Origin: CAYUAG01 sp046483025
Lineage (GTDB): Bacteria; Zhuqueibacterota; QNDG01; CAYUAG01
Direction: 5' to 3'
NCBI GenBank assembly: GCA_046483025.1
Contig: JAWODZ010000246.1
Location: 1 to 15,694 of the forward strand
DNA: 15,694 nt
How positions within the stretch are numbered: the stretch's first letter is position 1; each line of letters begins with the position of its first letter. This document shows positions 1-7,288 of the stretch, one piece after another. The notes below the pieces were generated by a model that saw only the letters and a list, made by a program, of their open reading frames with translations, was not told where the DNA came from and ran no database searches. The position numbers and the translations under genes are program-made.

Positions 1-1503
1 CATAAAACATTTATATGCATCCTCAGGTGATTGTACAATAGGTTCTCCTCTGACATTGAAAGAAGTATTTATAATTACCGGGCATCCTGTTTTTTCATAA
101 AAACGATATATTAGACTATAAAAGAGGGGATTATCCTTTTTTGATACACTTTGAAGACGTGATGAAAAATCTACATGAGTTACTGCCGGAATATCAGAGC
201 GGACAATTTTTAATTGATCCATACCCTCTAATTTTTTTTCTTCATTTGTTATTTTCCGTTGTTTTTCTTTTTTAATATCTGCGACCAGAAGCATATAAGG
301 GCTTTCCCGCTCAATTTCAAAGTATTGGTCAATGTTTTCCTTTAGGACAGAAGGTGCAAAAGGTCTGAAACTTTCTCTGAATTTAATTTTCCGATTTATT
401 TTTTCCTGCATTTGTAGTGAACGGGCGTCTCCCAGGATAGAACGGTTTCCCAGTGCACGGGGACCAAATTCCATCCGTCCCTGAAACCATCCGATCACTT
501 TTTCTTCAGAAATTAAATCTGTAACAATATCCAGCAACGTTTCCCTATTTTTATAATGATAAGTACATTGATGCTCATCTAAAAAATTTTTTATTTCATT
601 ATTACTGTATGATGGTCCTAAATATGAACCTTTTTGCAGGTCCTTCCCGTTTTTATTCGGCAGCGGCTGAGAATAGTAGTGATGATAAATAAGTAAAGAT
701 GCACCTAAAGCTCCTCCGGCATCCCCTGCAGCCGGCTGTATCCATATATTCTCAAATAAATTTGAACGCAGGAGCTTTCCGTTCGCTACACAATTAAGAG
801 CTACTCCGCCGGCCAGACATAAATTTTTTTTGCCTGTGCAGTGTTTTACATGCCGTGCCATACGCAGAATTACTTCTTCTGTAACTTTCTGAATAGAGCA
901 GGCTATATCCATCTCCCGCTGTGTGATCTCAGATTCTGGTTTTCTGGGAGGTCCGTCAAACAATTTAGCAAACCGATTATTGGTCATTCTTAAACCTGCA
1001 CAATAATCAAAATATTTCATATTCATAGTAAAAGATCCGTCCTCTTTTAAATCAATGAGGTGATCATAAATTTTATTTACATATTTAGGTTTGCCATAAG
1101 GAGCTAATCCCATTACTTTATATTCTCCTGAATTTATTTTAAATCCTGTAAAATAGGTAGCAGCTGAGTATAAAAGACCTAAGGAATGGGGGAAATGCAG
1201 TTCTGCCATTAATTCTATATGATTGTCTTCACCAATACCATAACTGGTAGTTGACCATTCTCCCACTCCGTCGATGGTAAGAAAAGCAGCCTGGTTAAAA
1301 GGAGAAGGGAAATATGCTGAAGCAGCATGTGACTCATGATGCTCAGTGAAAAGTATTTGTCCTTTATATCCGAGCTTTTTTGAAATAATATCAAGAAATA
1401 TAAAAATCAAAATCTTGATAATCAAGCAATTTTTTTTCGAGTCTGATATTACAAGAGCAAGAACAGAATTAGATTTTATTTGTTCCCGGGTTGAACAGCC
1501 CAT
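1..1503 (-). CDS. NodU/CmcH-type carbamoyltransferase, N-terminally truncated and running off the left edge
   Basis: The reading frame is open over 501 codons and leaves the window at position 1. Family enzymes transfer a carbamoyl group from carbamoyl phosphate, via carbamoyl-adenylate, onto a hydroxyl of an antibiotic, Nod factor or sugar. Visible marks are the metal-binding FTEHHESHAASAYF segment (residues 52-65, HxxxH), LTIDGVGEW just after it, GGVALNCVANGK in the Kae1-like part, and FQGRMEFGPRALGNR (about 338-352) plus NTSFNVRGEP (about 479-488) in the YrdC-like part. The odd point is the N-terminus. Family members have roughly 110-130 residues before the HxxxH motif, starting with a conserved ILGI..YHD..A strand. 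Here only 54 precede it, and the first 36 or so resemble nothing in the family. The ATG overlaps the end of sixA by 28 bases. I infer a 5' deletion, so the protein may be inactive. Family assignment is firm; the start is uncertain. Confidence 0.88.
   Translation of the reverse strand, partial: MGCSTREQIKSNSVLALVISDSKKNCLIIKILIFIFLDIISKKLGYKGQILFTEHHESHAASAYFPSPFNQAAFLTIDGVGEWSTTSYGIGEDNHIELMAELHFPHSLGLLYSAATYFTGFKINSGEYKVMGLAPYGKPKYVNKIYDHLIDLKEDGSFTMNMKYFDYCAGLRMTNNRFAKLFDGPPRKPESEITQREMDIACSIQKVTEEVILRMARHVKHCTGKKNLCLAGGVALNCVANGKLLRSNLFENIWIQPAAGDAGGALGASLLIYHHYYSQPLPNKNGKDLQKGSYLGPSYSNNEIKNFLDEHQCTYHYKNRETLLDIVTDLISEEKVIGWFQGRMEFGPRALGNRSILGDARSLQMQEKINRKIKFRESFRPFAPSVLKENIDQYFEIERESPYMLLVADIKKEKQRKITNEEKKLEGMDQLKIVRSDIPAVTHVDFSSRLQSVSKKDNPLFYSLIYRFYEKTGCPVIINTSFNVRGEPIVQSPEDAYKCFM
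1389..1420. repeat. Inverted repeat at the carbamoyltransferase/sixA junction
   Basis: TATCAAGA (1389-1396) and TCTTGATA (1413-1420) are exact reverse complements around a 16-base loop. The right arm continues into a near-palindrome, CTTGATAATCAAG (1414-1426). The repeat lies exactly where the carbamoyltransferase reading frame stops resembling its family, so it could mark a former intergenic hairpin or a rearrangement joint. It is AT-rich and has no T-tract, so a terminator is unlikely. Confidence 0.4.
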
Positions 1504-1931
1504 TGTATTACCCATTCCCTTAATTCTTTATTAAGACAAACAGCGGTTCCATTTAAAAATTCTAACACTTTTTTGTCCTGAGAGCCAGTGATAAGATATG
1601 AAATTAACTTTTCCATAAAGGGAAGATGACCAACCAGCATTTCATTTTTATCATTATCAATTTTATCAGCAAAACTAATGACATCATCCTGAGGATTGAT
1701 CCCATTTATTTTTTGAATTTTGATATCCGGATTTAATACCGATGCAATAATTTCTGCAGTCTGAAGAGCTCTTTTTTTCCCACTATGTTTAATGCAGAAG
1801 ACGGGACTCCGGAATTTTTTAATTTGCCCGGCAACCCGTTTGATTTCTTCTGATCCGTATTGAGATAATCCCTTTTTAGGATCTTGATCAGAAGAGAGAT
1901 ATTTACCATGTCTTACCAGATATAGTGACAT
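1476..1931 (-). CDS. sixA: SixA-type histidine phosphatase
   Basis: This 151-residue single-domain member of the histidine phosphatase (phosphoglycerate mutase-like) superfamily has the usual SixA length. The catalytic RHG triplet lies at residues 7-9, so His8 would be the phospho-acceptor. A second motif, LVGHLPF, carries His102, and HSGKKRALQTA (49-59) matches the conserved S..xRA.QTA segment. The ending, VCLNKELREWVIQWAVQP, matches the normal SixA C-terminus, so this gene is complete even though the following gene is damaged. Known SixA proteins remove phosphate from histidine on phosphocarrier or phosphorelay proteins. No such partner is encoded in this window, so the target is unknown. 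The start is supported by an AAGGAGA ribosome-binding site just upstream on the minus strand. It is the fifth gene of the minus-strand run, 17 bases after the membrane hydrolase gene. Confidence 0.87.
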   Translation of the reverse strand: MSLYLVRHGKYLSSDQDPKKGLSQYGSEEIKRVAGQIKKFRSPVFCIKHSGKKRALQTAEIIASVLNPDIKIQKINGINPQDDVISFADKIDNDKNEMLVGHLPFMEKLISYLITGSQDKKVLEFLNGTAVCLNKELREWVIQWAVQPGNK

Positions 1932-1948
1932 GAGTTAGTCTCCTTATG

Positions 1949-2440
1949 TTAATATTCATTTCCCTTTTTATTGTTTTTAAATAAATAAATTATAATTTCC
2001 ATTATCAGAATAATCATTATCCAAAGCGGTATCAGAGGAATGATCTCTCCCGGACTGAAGAGCCCGTAACCTATATGCTGCCAGGAAAAAGGAAAAAGCC
2101 AGTAATTGGAACCGATAATATGATGCTGAAAACTATCAAGAAAAAAGTGAAGTATTACTCCGGCTGACAGATTTAAAAATACTTTTTTTTGAATAGCCGG
2201 TTCAAAAAAAAGAGTGATCAAACCGGAAAAAAGTAATGCACAAAATGGAGTATGAAGACAGGCGGTCCAGGATTTGGTAACAGGAAACATGATATACCAG
2301 GGACGGGTAAGAATATCAGGGAGAATAGTTCCAAGATAAAGAATAATTCTGAAAGGAAAAATATTTTTATCATTCCTTTTTAATTCAAACGGACGTTTAA
2401 TCAGATGAGTGAAGGCTACGTGAGTTATTAAATCAGGCAT
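1949..2440 (-). CDS. YdjM-type membrane-bound metal-dependent hydrolase
   Basis: This 163-residue membrane protein matches the pattern of the LexA-binding/YdjM family (PF04307). It has a His-rich N-terminus (His7, His12), a buried LPD-type Asp (ILPDIL, Asp42), LHTPF (His63) and LHFFLDSFQHH (His98, Asp102, His106/107). Those His and Asp residues probably bind a metal. Hydrophobic segments lie near residues 31-47, 65-80, 86-105 and 132-154. Family substrates are not well defined, so no specific reaction is claimed. Its ATG shares one base with the TAA of the upstream gene (TAATG), and the only ribosome-binding site is weak, which points to translational coupling. The short spacing to sixA supports a common transcript. 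Confidence 0.68.
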   Translation of the reverse strand: MPDLITHVAFTHLIKRPFELKRNDKNIFPFRIILYLGTILPDILTRPWYIMFPVTKSWTACLHTPFCALLFSGLITLFFEPAIQKKVFLNLSAGVILHFFLDSFQHHIIGSNYWLFPFSWQHIGYGLFSPGEIIPLIPLWIMIILIMEIIIYLFKNNKKGNEY

Positions 2441-2880
2441 TATTTTTCTTTCAGTTGAAATTGAAATTTTTTTAGATTAAACTTATAATAACGCAAAAAC
2501 AAAAAAAAGATAATCAAGACCGGAATAACAGAAAGCCATATCTTATATTGTCTATTACTTGCAATAAATACTTTTTCTGCTATAAGATACCCTTCTTTTT
2601 TGAAAACGGCCTTTATGCCTACGAATTCACCTGTTTTTAATCCACTGGTATCACAGTAAACTTTGATAGATGGAGCATGGCGTTGTATCATTTGAAATCC
2701 ATCCGGATAAATTTTACCAATCTTGGGTTCCCAATATTCAGTAATAAGTTTACTGTCATGTTGTTCTGGATTTTGCAGACATTCTTTAATATTCAACCAG
2801 GGATGTGTCCAGCCGGTGTAAACGCAAAGCAGGCCAAGTATCGTTAGGAGAATCAATATGGGAATTAATCGTTTTTTCAT
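2440..2880 (-). CDS. Two-helix membrane protein with OB-like middle domain, unknown function
   Basis: I do not recognise this 146-residue protein as a named family. It has a hydrophobic N-terminal segment (residues 5-22, an uncleaved anchor or signal), a soluble part (about 30-107), a second membrane helix (113-130) and a basic, Lys/Phe-rich cytoplasmic tail. The soluble part ends in a strand pattern (IKVYCDTSGL, GEFVGIKAVF, GYLIAEKVFIA) that resembles the last strands of an OB-fold as seen in CcmE-like or tRNA_anti-like domains. This is only a pattern impression. Its start overlaps the RNase G stop by four bases (ATGA) and its stop overlaps the next start by one, so it is translated with its neighbours. 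The topology suggests the middle domain is outside the cytoplasm. Confidence 0.62.
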   Translation of the reverse strand: MKKRLIPILILLTILGLLCVYTGWTHPWLNIKECLQNPEQHDSKLITEYWEPKIGKIYPDGFQMIQRHAPSIKVYCDTSGLKTGEFVGIKAVFKKEGYLIAEKVFIASNRQYKIWLSVIPVLIIFFLFLRYYKFNLKKFQFQLKEK

Positions 2881-4403
2881 TTTTTCTTTTTATAATCTTT
2901 TTTGGGAATCAACTCGAACTCTTTATCTTCCATTTCACTGGTAGAAATTATTTTCAGATTAATAAAATATTTTCTCATTAAACGGTTTTTATGGTTATTT
3001 ATTCCTCTGGTAAGGTATTCGGCCATATCAGGATGGATTTTTAAAACTAACCGCCGCTGTCCCTTCTTATATTTAATTTTTTGAATTTTACGTTCTATTT
3101 TAGTAAGAATGGTACTTTTAGCTGAGACCCTACCTATACCGTTACATCTGGGACATGGTTCACTGTATTGGTATAAAAGGCTGGGCCTCACTCGTTCTCT
3201 GGTTAATTCAACTACTCCAAAATTACTCATAGGCAGTATATCAAATGCCGCCCTTTCTTTTTTAAGTTCTCTTTTTAGGGTAGCTACTACTTTATCTTTG
3301 TTTTTTTGTTGAGACAAATCGATAAAATCAATAACGATTATACCACCTAAATCTCTTAACCTGAGTTGATGGGCAATTTCTTTTGCAGCTTCTACATTAG
3401 TTTTCAGGGCATTCCTTTCCTGATTTTTCCCCCTTACAGAACTCCCACTGTTTACATCAATTACTACCATAGCCTCAGTCTGATCAAAAATAATATATCC
3501 TCCTCCTTTGATTCGAATTTTTCGGGAGAGGCTTTTTTCAATTGCATTTTCTATGGTTAAGGAATGAAACGGAAGTGTGTCGAATATTGGTTTTCTTTCT
3601 TTGTAGAGTTCCAGTTTTCCCAACAAATTAGGTGAGACTTCTTTAAGATATTTTTTAATTTCTCTGAATAATTTCCTGGAATCAACCACAACTCTATTTA
3701 TATCCGGAGAAAACAAATCTCTGATGAGACTGGAAGTGATTCCCATATCTTTATAAATCAATTCAGGTGGAGTAGAACTATTGGCCTTTTTCGTAATTTT
3801 ATCCCAAGTTTTCAACAAATTTTCCAGGTCTGATTTAATAGGTTGTATTTCTTTGCCGGTAGCAACTGTTCTGATAATCAGACCAAAATCCTTAGGCCGC
3901 AGACTTTTACATATTCCTTTCAGCCGCTGTCTTTCTTTTCGGTTTTTTATTTTTCGGGAAATACCTATATGGTTTTCATTGGGGATAAGAACGAGATAAC
4001 GTCCAGGTAGAGAGATGGAAGAGGTTAATCGGGTTCCTTTGCTGGATATAGGCTCTTTAGTTATTTGAACAAGAATTTTTTGTCCTTGTTTCAATTTTGG
4101 TTTTGAAGTCTGATCTTGCTTATTTCCCATGGGTTTTTGAGTATTGGAATCAATTTTTTCTGTTAAAGCAAAATATTCTTTTCCGATTTCTGTAAAGGGA
4201 AGAAAGCCGTTTTGTGGTAACCCGATATTTACAAAAGCAGCCTGAATTGCATCAACCACATTTTCTATCTTTCCCAGATAGATGTTTCCCACCATTCTTT
4301 TACTGTCAGGTCTTTCAACGTATAATTCTATTAATTGGTTGTCTTCCAGGATTGCAATCCTGGTTTCATCTATTGATGAATTGATAATAATTTCTTTTTT
4401 CAT
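2877..4403 (-). CDS. rng: Ribonuclease E/G family endoribonuclease (RNase G)
   Basis: This 508-residue protein has the length of RNase G, without the long RNase E tail. RNase E/G enzymes cut single-stranded AU-rich RNA and act in rRNA maturation and mRNA decay. An N-terminal S1-type RNA-binding domain (about 36-128) carries GNIYLGKIENVVDAIQAAFVNIG and a low-complexity polar insertion at about 82-105. The catalytic Mg-binding aspartates are Asp316 in VVIDVNSG and Asp359 in IVIDF, 43 residues apart as in the Escherichia coli enzyme (303 and 346). The Zn-link CPRC is at 417-420. The start is backed by AAGGAAA upstream. The gene lies 17 bases after the radical SAM/DUF2344 gene, an order seen in many Firmicutes and other bacteria, where rplU and rpmA often come next. 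Here membrane protein genes follow instead. Confidence 0.95.
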   Translation of the reverse strand: MKKEIIINSSIDETRIAILEDNQLIELYVERPDSKRMVGNIYLGKIENVVDAIQAAFVNIGLPQNGFLPFTEIGKEYFALTEKIDSNTQKPMGNKQDQTSKPKLKQGQKILVQITKEPISSKGTRLTSSISLPGRYLVLIPNENHIGISRKIKNRKERQRLKGICKSLRPKDFGLIIRTVATGKEIQPIKSDLENLLKTWDKITKKANSSTPPELIYKDMGITSSLIRDLFSPDINRVVVDSRKLFREIKKYLKEVSPNLLGKLELYKERKPIFDTLPFHSLTIENAIEKSLSRKIRIKGGGYIIFDQTEAMVVIDVNSGSSVRGKNQERNALKTNVEAAKEIAHQLRLRDLGGIIVIDFIDLSQQKNKDKVVATLKRELKKERAAFDILPMSNFGVVELTRERVRPSLLYQYSEPCPRCNGIGRVSAKSTILTKIERKIQKIKYKKGQRRLVLKIHPDMAEYLTRGINNHKNRLMRKYFINLKIISTSEMEDKEFELIPKKDYKKKK

Positions 4404-4420
4404 TAAAAATTTCCTTTCTA

Positions 4421-7000
4421 CTAAGCTTCCATAGGAGTTATTAATTTATCTCCGGTCTTAATATAAAGACCAGTTCGTTTAATCTTTAATAATCCTTTTG
4501 ATTCATGGTAGTCATTAATAATGTGATGTAAAATCTCATCTATTCTGGCAGTTTTTTGAGATATATATTTTAAGTCAATGTATAATGCTTTATTTTTAAT
4601 ATATAGTTTATCTATAAAGGTACGGATATCAATGGTTTTTTTCTTTCCTTTTTTTATTCTCAAGACTTTTAAAGAGTTACTTTTTAGAGTATCTGAAATA
4701 TTTCTTTGTAAATTGGACCAGTTGATTTGATAATCAAAAGTAACGCAGTAAGAGGCCAGAGATATAATGCAGGTCAGAGAGGGTGATTTTTTGTGTATAA
4801 TTTTTGATTCTAAAATAGTTATCCCCGGAGCAAAGAATTTATTCAATTGTTGATTGAAATCAGCTGGACAAGTATTTTTTAGCTGTACATCGAGATATTC
4901 GTTAATACTGCAGAGTCCTAATGGAAGAGGAGGTCCGGAAGAAATTTTTGGTCTGGGGTGATACCCCTGAGAATATGCCAGATCGATTTTTGCTCTATGG
5001 AAATTCAACTGGAAAATTCGCATAGTTTCAAGATGAGAAATAAAGCGCAGTTCCGAATTTTTAGAATAAGCTATTCTAATCGGAATTACAGTACTGTTTT
5101 GTTTGTTTTCTACTTTTTTCTGATAAAGCGGAATGTTTTTTCTGATTGATTTGTTAGTATGGCTGCTTTTTTTTGATATGATTTCCTGACATATAGGATT
5201 GCTCATAAGGCCACATTTGTTACAGATTGATTTTCTACAGTCGATGGTTTTACTGAGAGAAGAGGCCTTATCTTTTTCTGTTAATAAGAAAGTTTTTGTT
5301 ACTCCTTTTTTAAGATGATCCCAGGGGAGTGGAGTGTCTGTTGGTTTTTCAGATAAATAGTTATCCATTTTAATGTTATTATTTTTAAAGGCAGTCAGCC
5401 ATTTGTTGAAGTCAAATTGATCTGTCCAGCTGTCAAATTTTGCCCCTGCTTTCCAGGCATCATAGATAACCCGGGATAGTTTTCTCTCACCCCGGCCAAG
5501 AATAGTCTCAAGTTTTGATACATTGGCAGCCTCCCAGGTCATTTTGACTTTTGAGTGGGTTATTTTTTCCTGTAGATATTTGATTTTTTTTTGTAGTGAA
5601 TCACTGCCTTCCCATTTTTCCCATTGAAAGGGAGTCCAGGGTTTGGGTGAGAAAGGAGATATAGCAATGTGAATGGTTTTTTTCCTGAAACGTTTTGCCA
5701 GGGTTATTGCCTGTTGAGTCAATTCAGCTATACCTCGAATATCCTCATCAGTTTCTGTAGGAAGGCCGATCATAAAGTAGAGTTTTACTCGCGACCACCC
5801 GTTTTTAAAAGCAGTTTCTATTGCCTTTAATATTTGCTGATTGGTAATGTTTTTATTGATAACATCCCGTAATCTTTGGGTTCCGGCTTCTGGTGCCAGA
5901 GTCAATCTGTCCTGATTGAAATCAAGGCATATTTTTGCAATTGATTCTGTGAAAGAGTCTGCCCGCAGCGAGGGAAAAGAGAGAGAAATATTTTTCCCTT
6001 TTAAAAAGTCGTGGAGTTCTATCAGGAGTTCATATATATTTAAATGATCTAAGGTTGAAAGTGACCCCAGTGATATTTCATTATATCCTGTATTTTTTAT
6101 TATCTTCCTAATTGAGGTAATAATGTCAGCTACAGAACGTTCTCTTACCGGCCGATAAATAATTCCTGCATTACAGAATCGACAGCCATTTGTACATCCA
6201 CGCATTATTTCTATTGAATATCTATCCTGGGGCACTTTTATCAATGGAACCAGTGGTTTTGTAGGATAGAAGTTTTGGAATAATTCAGGTTCTATTCGAG
6301 CGTTGACTGCTTCAGGGATTTTTTTATTAACAGGATGAAGATATTTTTTATTTTGCTCTTCGGAATTTATTTCATAAAAGGAGGGAATATATACTCCTTT
6401 TATTTCTGAAAGAGCTTTTAAGGTGCCCCGGCGAGATAATTTTTGATTTTTTGCTTTTTTAATGACTCGTGCAATTTCAATTACTGCTGTTTCTCCATCA
6501 CCCAGCACCACACAATCCAGGAATTCACTTATCGGTTCAGGATTAAAAGAGCAGGGGCCACCAGCAATTATCAGAGGGGAGTTTTCTCTCCTGTCCTTTT
6601 GCCAGACAGGGATGTGGCATAGATCAAGCATATTTATAATATTAGTATAATGGAGTTCATATTGAAGAGTAATGCCGAGAATATCAAAATTTTTAATAAA
6701 ACTTTTTGTTTCCAGAGAAAACAGAGGAATTTTATTTTCACGTAATTTTGCTTCCATGTCTATCCAGGGAGAATAAACACGTTCAGCACTTATCCATTTT
6801 TTTTGATTAAGTATATGGTAAAGGATGTGTAATCCGGTATTGGAGATACCAAGTTCATACACATCTGGAAAGGCTAAAGCAAATCTGACTTTTATTGATT
6901 TATTATTTTTTCGAATACTGTTTATTTCGTTCCCGATATACCGCCCCGGCCGCTTTACCATAGGAAGTATTTTTTCTATATTTTTCCATTCAGCTTTCAT
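4421..7000 (-). CDS. B12-binding radical SAM protein (TIGR03960-like) fused to DUF2344 (TIGR03936-like) domain
   Basis: This 859-residue protein has two parts that are separate genes in some bacteria. The N-terminal part has a B12-binding-like Rossmann region (about 36-175, with FPDVYELGISN and IIAGGPCSFNPEP) but lacks an obvious DxHxxG cobalamin motif. A radical SAM core follows, with the CxxxCxxC cluster at Cys269, Cys273 and Cys276 (MRGCTNGCRFC) and downstream LTLAPEAGTQRLR and YFMIGLPTETDED. Cys588, Cys593, Cys596 and Cys604 form a second, probably metal-binding group. From about 640 the DUF2344 part begins (IRIAYSKNSELRFISHLE, YSQGYHPRPKISSGPPLPLG). The family's reaction is not established to my knowledge; linkage to rng suggests an RNA- or ribosome-related job. 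It is first in the minus-strand run. I see no clear Shine-Dalgarno sequence before its ATG. Confidence 0.92.
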   Translation of the reverse strand: MKAEWKNIEKILPMVKRPGRYIGNEINSIRKNNKSIKVRFALAFPDVYELGISNTGLHILYHILNQKKWISAERVYSPWIDMEAKLRENKIPLFSLETKSFIKNFDILGITLQYELHYTNIINMLDLCHIPVWQKDRRENSPLIIAGGPCSFNPEPISEFLDCVVLGDGETAVIEIARVIKKAKNQKLSRRGTLKALSEIKGVYIPSFYEINSEEQNKKYLHPVNKKIPEAVNARIEPELFQNFYPTKPLVPLIKVPQDRYSIEIMRGCTNGCRFCNAGIIYRPVRERSVADIITSIRKIIKNTGYNEISLGSLSTLDHLNIYELLIELHDFLKGKNISLSFPSLRADSFTESIAKICLDFNQDRLTLAPEAGTQRLRDVINKNITNQQILKAIETAFKNGWSRVKLYFMIGLPTETDEDIRGIAELTQQAITLAKRFRKKTIHIAISPFSPKPWTPFQWEKWEGSDSLQKKIKYLQEKITHSKVKMTWEAANVSKLETILGRGERKLSRVIYDAWKAGAKFDSWTDQFDFNKWLTAFKNNNIKMDNYLSEKPTDTPLPWDHLKKGVTKTFLLTEKDKASSLSKTIDCRKSICNKCGLMSNPICQEIISKKSSHTNKSIRKNIPLYQKKVENKQNSTVIPIRIAYSKNSELRFISHLETMRIFQLNFHRAKIDLAYSQGYHPRPKISSGPPLPLGLCSINEYLDVQLKNTCPADFNQQLNKFFAPGITILESKIIHKKSPSLTCIISLASYCVTFDYQINWSNLQRNISDTLKSNSLKVLRIKKGKKKTIDIRTFIDKLYIKNKALYIDLKYISQKTARIDEILHHIINDYHESKGLLKIKRTGLYIKTGDKLITPMEA

Positions 7001-7016
7001 ACATTAATAGAGCATT

Positions 7017-7045
7017 TTTCTATGTAATACTTTTAGTAATGTAAA
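7017..7045 (-). promoter_or_regulatory. Candidate promoter for the minus-strand operon
   Basis: Read on the minus strand, TTTACA (7045-7040) and TAGAAA (7022-7017) are separated by 17 bases and would start transcription about 10 bases before the ATG. A second possible pair, TTGCAG (7066-7061) and TACATT (7043-7038), also has a 17-base spacer. Both are imperfect matches in an AT-rich region, so the assignment is tentative. A very short leader would fit the missing ribosome-binding site. Confidence 0.35.
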
Positions 7046-7110
7046 GAATAAAGATATTAACTGCAAGGGTATTAGAGAAAAATTTAATTTGGTAAAAATA
7101 TTTTATTATA

Positions 7111-7139
7111 TTGTTTAAATTTATTATTTTTTATACAAT
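7111..7139 (+). promoter_or_regulatory. Candidate promoter for the ACT-like protein gene
   Basis: TTGTTT (7111-7116) and TACAAT (7134-7139) are 17 bases apart. The -10 matches consensus at five of six positions; the -35 only at its TTG. Transcription would begin near 7146, leaving a leader of about 90 bases that contains a strong GGAGGG (7153-7158). Confidence 0.4.
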
Positions 7140-7174
7140 AATAACATACGCTGGAGGGAAAAAATTAATTAAGA

Positions 7175-7288
7175 ATGTTTTTATTAGTATGTGAAAAAGA
7201 TTTGAGTTTTAAAATAAATTCTTTATCTTTAAAACAATGGAAAAGTATATACAAGAAATTCAAAAAGAACTTGAGAAATACTCTTTAA
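7175..7288 (+). CDS. Possible 37-codon leader ORF overlapping the next gene's start
   Basis: An ATG at 7175 opens a 37-codon frame ending at TAA 7286-7288, overlapping the first 52 bases of the following gene in another frame. Upstream lies GGAGGG (7153-7158), but the gap of 16 bases is longer than the usual 5-9. The peptide (MFLLVCEKDLSFKINSLSLK...) resembles nothing I know. It could be a translated leader that couples to the next gene, a remnant of an older start, or chance. Confidence 0.2.
   Translation: MFLLVCEKDLSFKINSLSLKQWKSIYKKFKKNLRNTL

Noticed and set aside
1346..1534. Plus-strand 62-codon frame over the carbamoyltransferase/sixA junction
   Set aside because: It is antisense to the carbamoyltransferase body and the sixA end and has no supporting features; it does not account for the missing N-terminus.
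2902..3999. Several plus-strand open frames of 60-72 codons within the RNase G gene
   Set aside because: They lie opposite a strongly supported gene, have no ribosome-binding sites or domain features, and are what the antisense of AT-rich coding sequence produces.
7001..7236. Possible tRNA, riboswitch or small RNA in the divergent intergenic region
   Set aside because: No cloverleaf, conserved riboswitch core or GC-rich hairpin with a T-tract could be found; only promoter-like boxes are supported.
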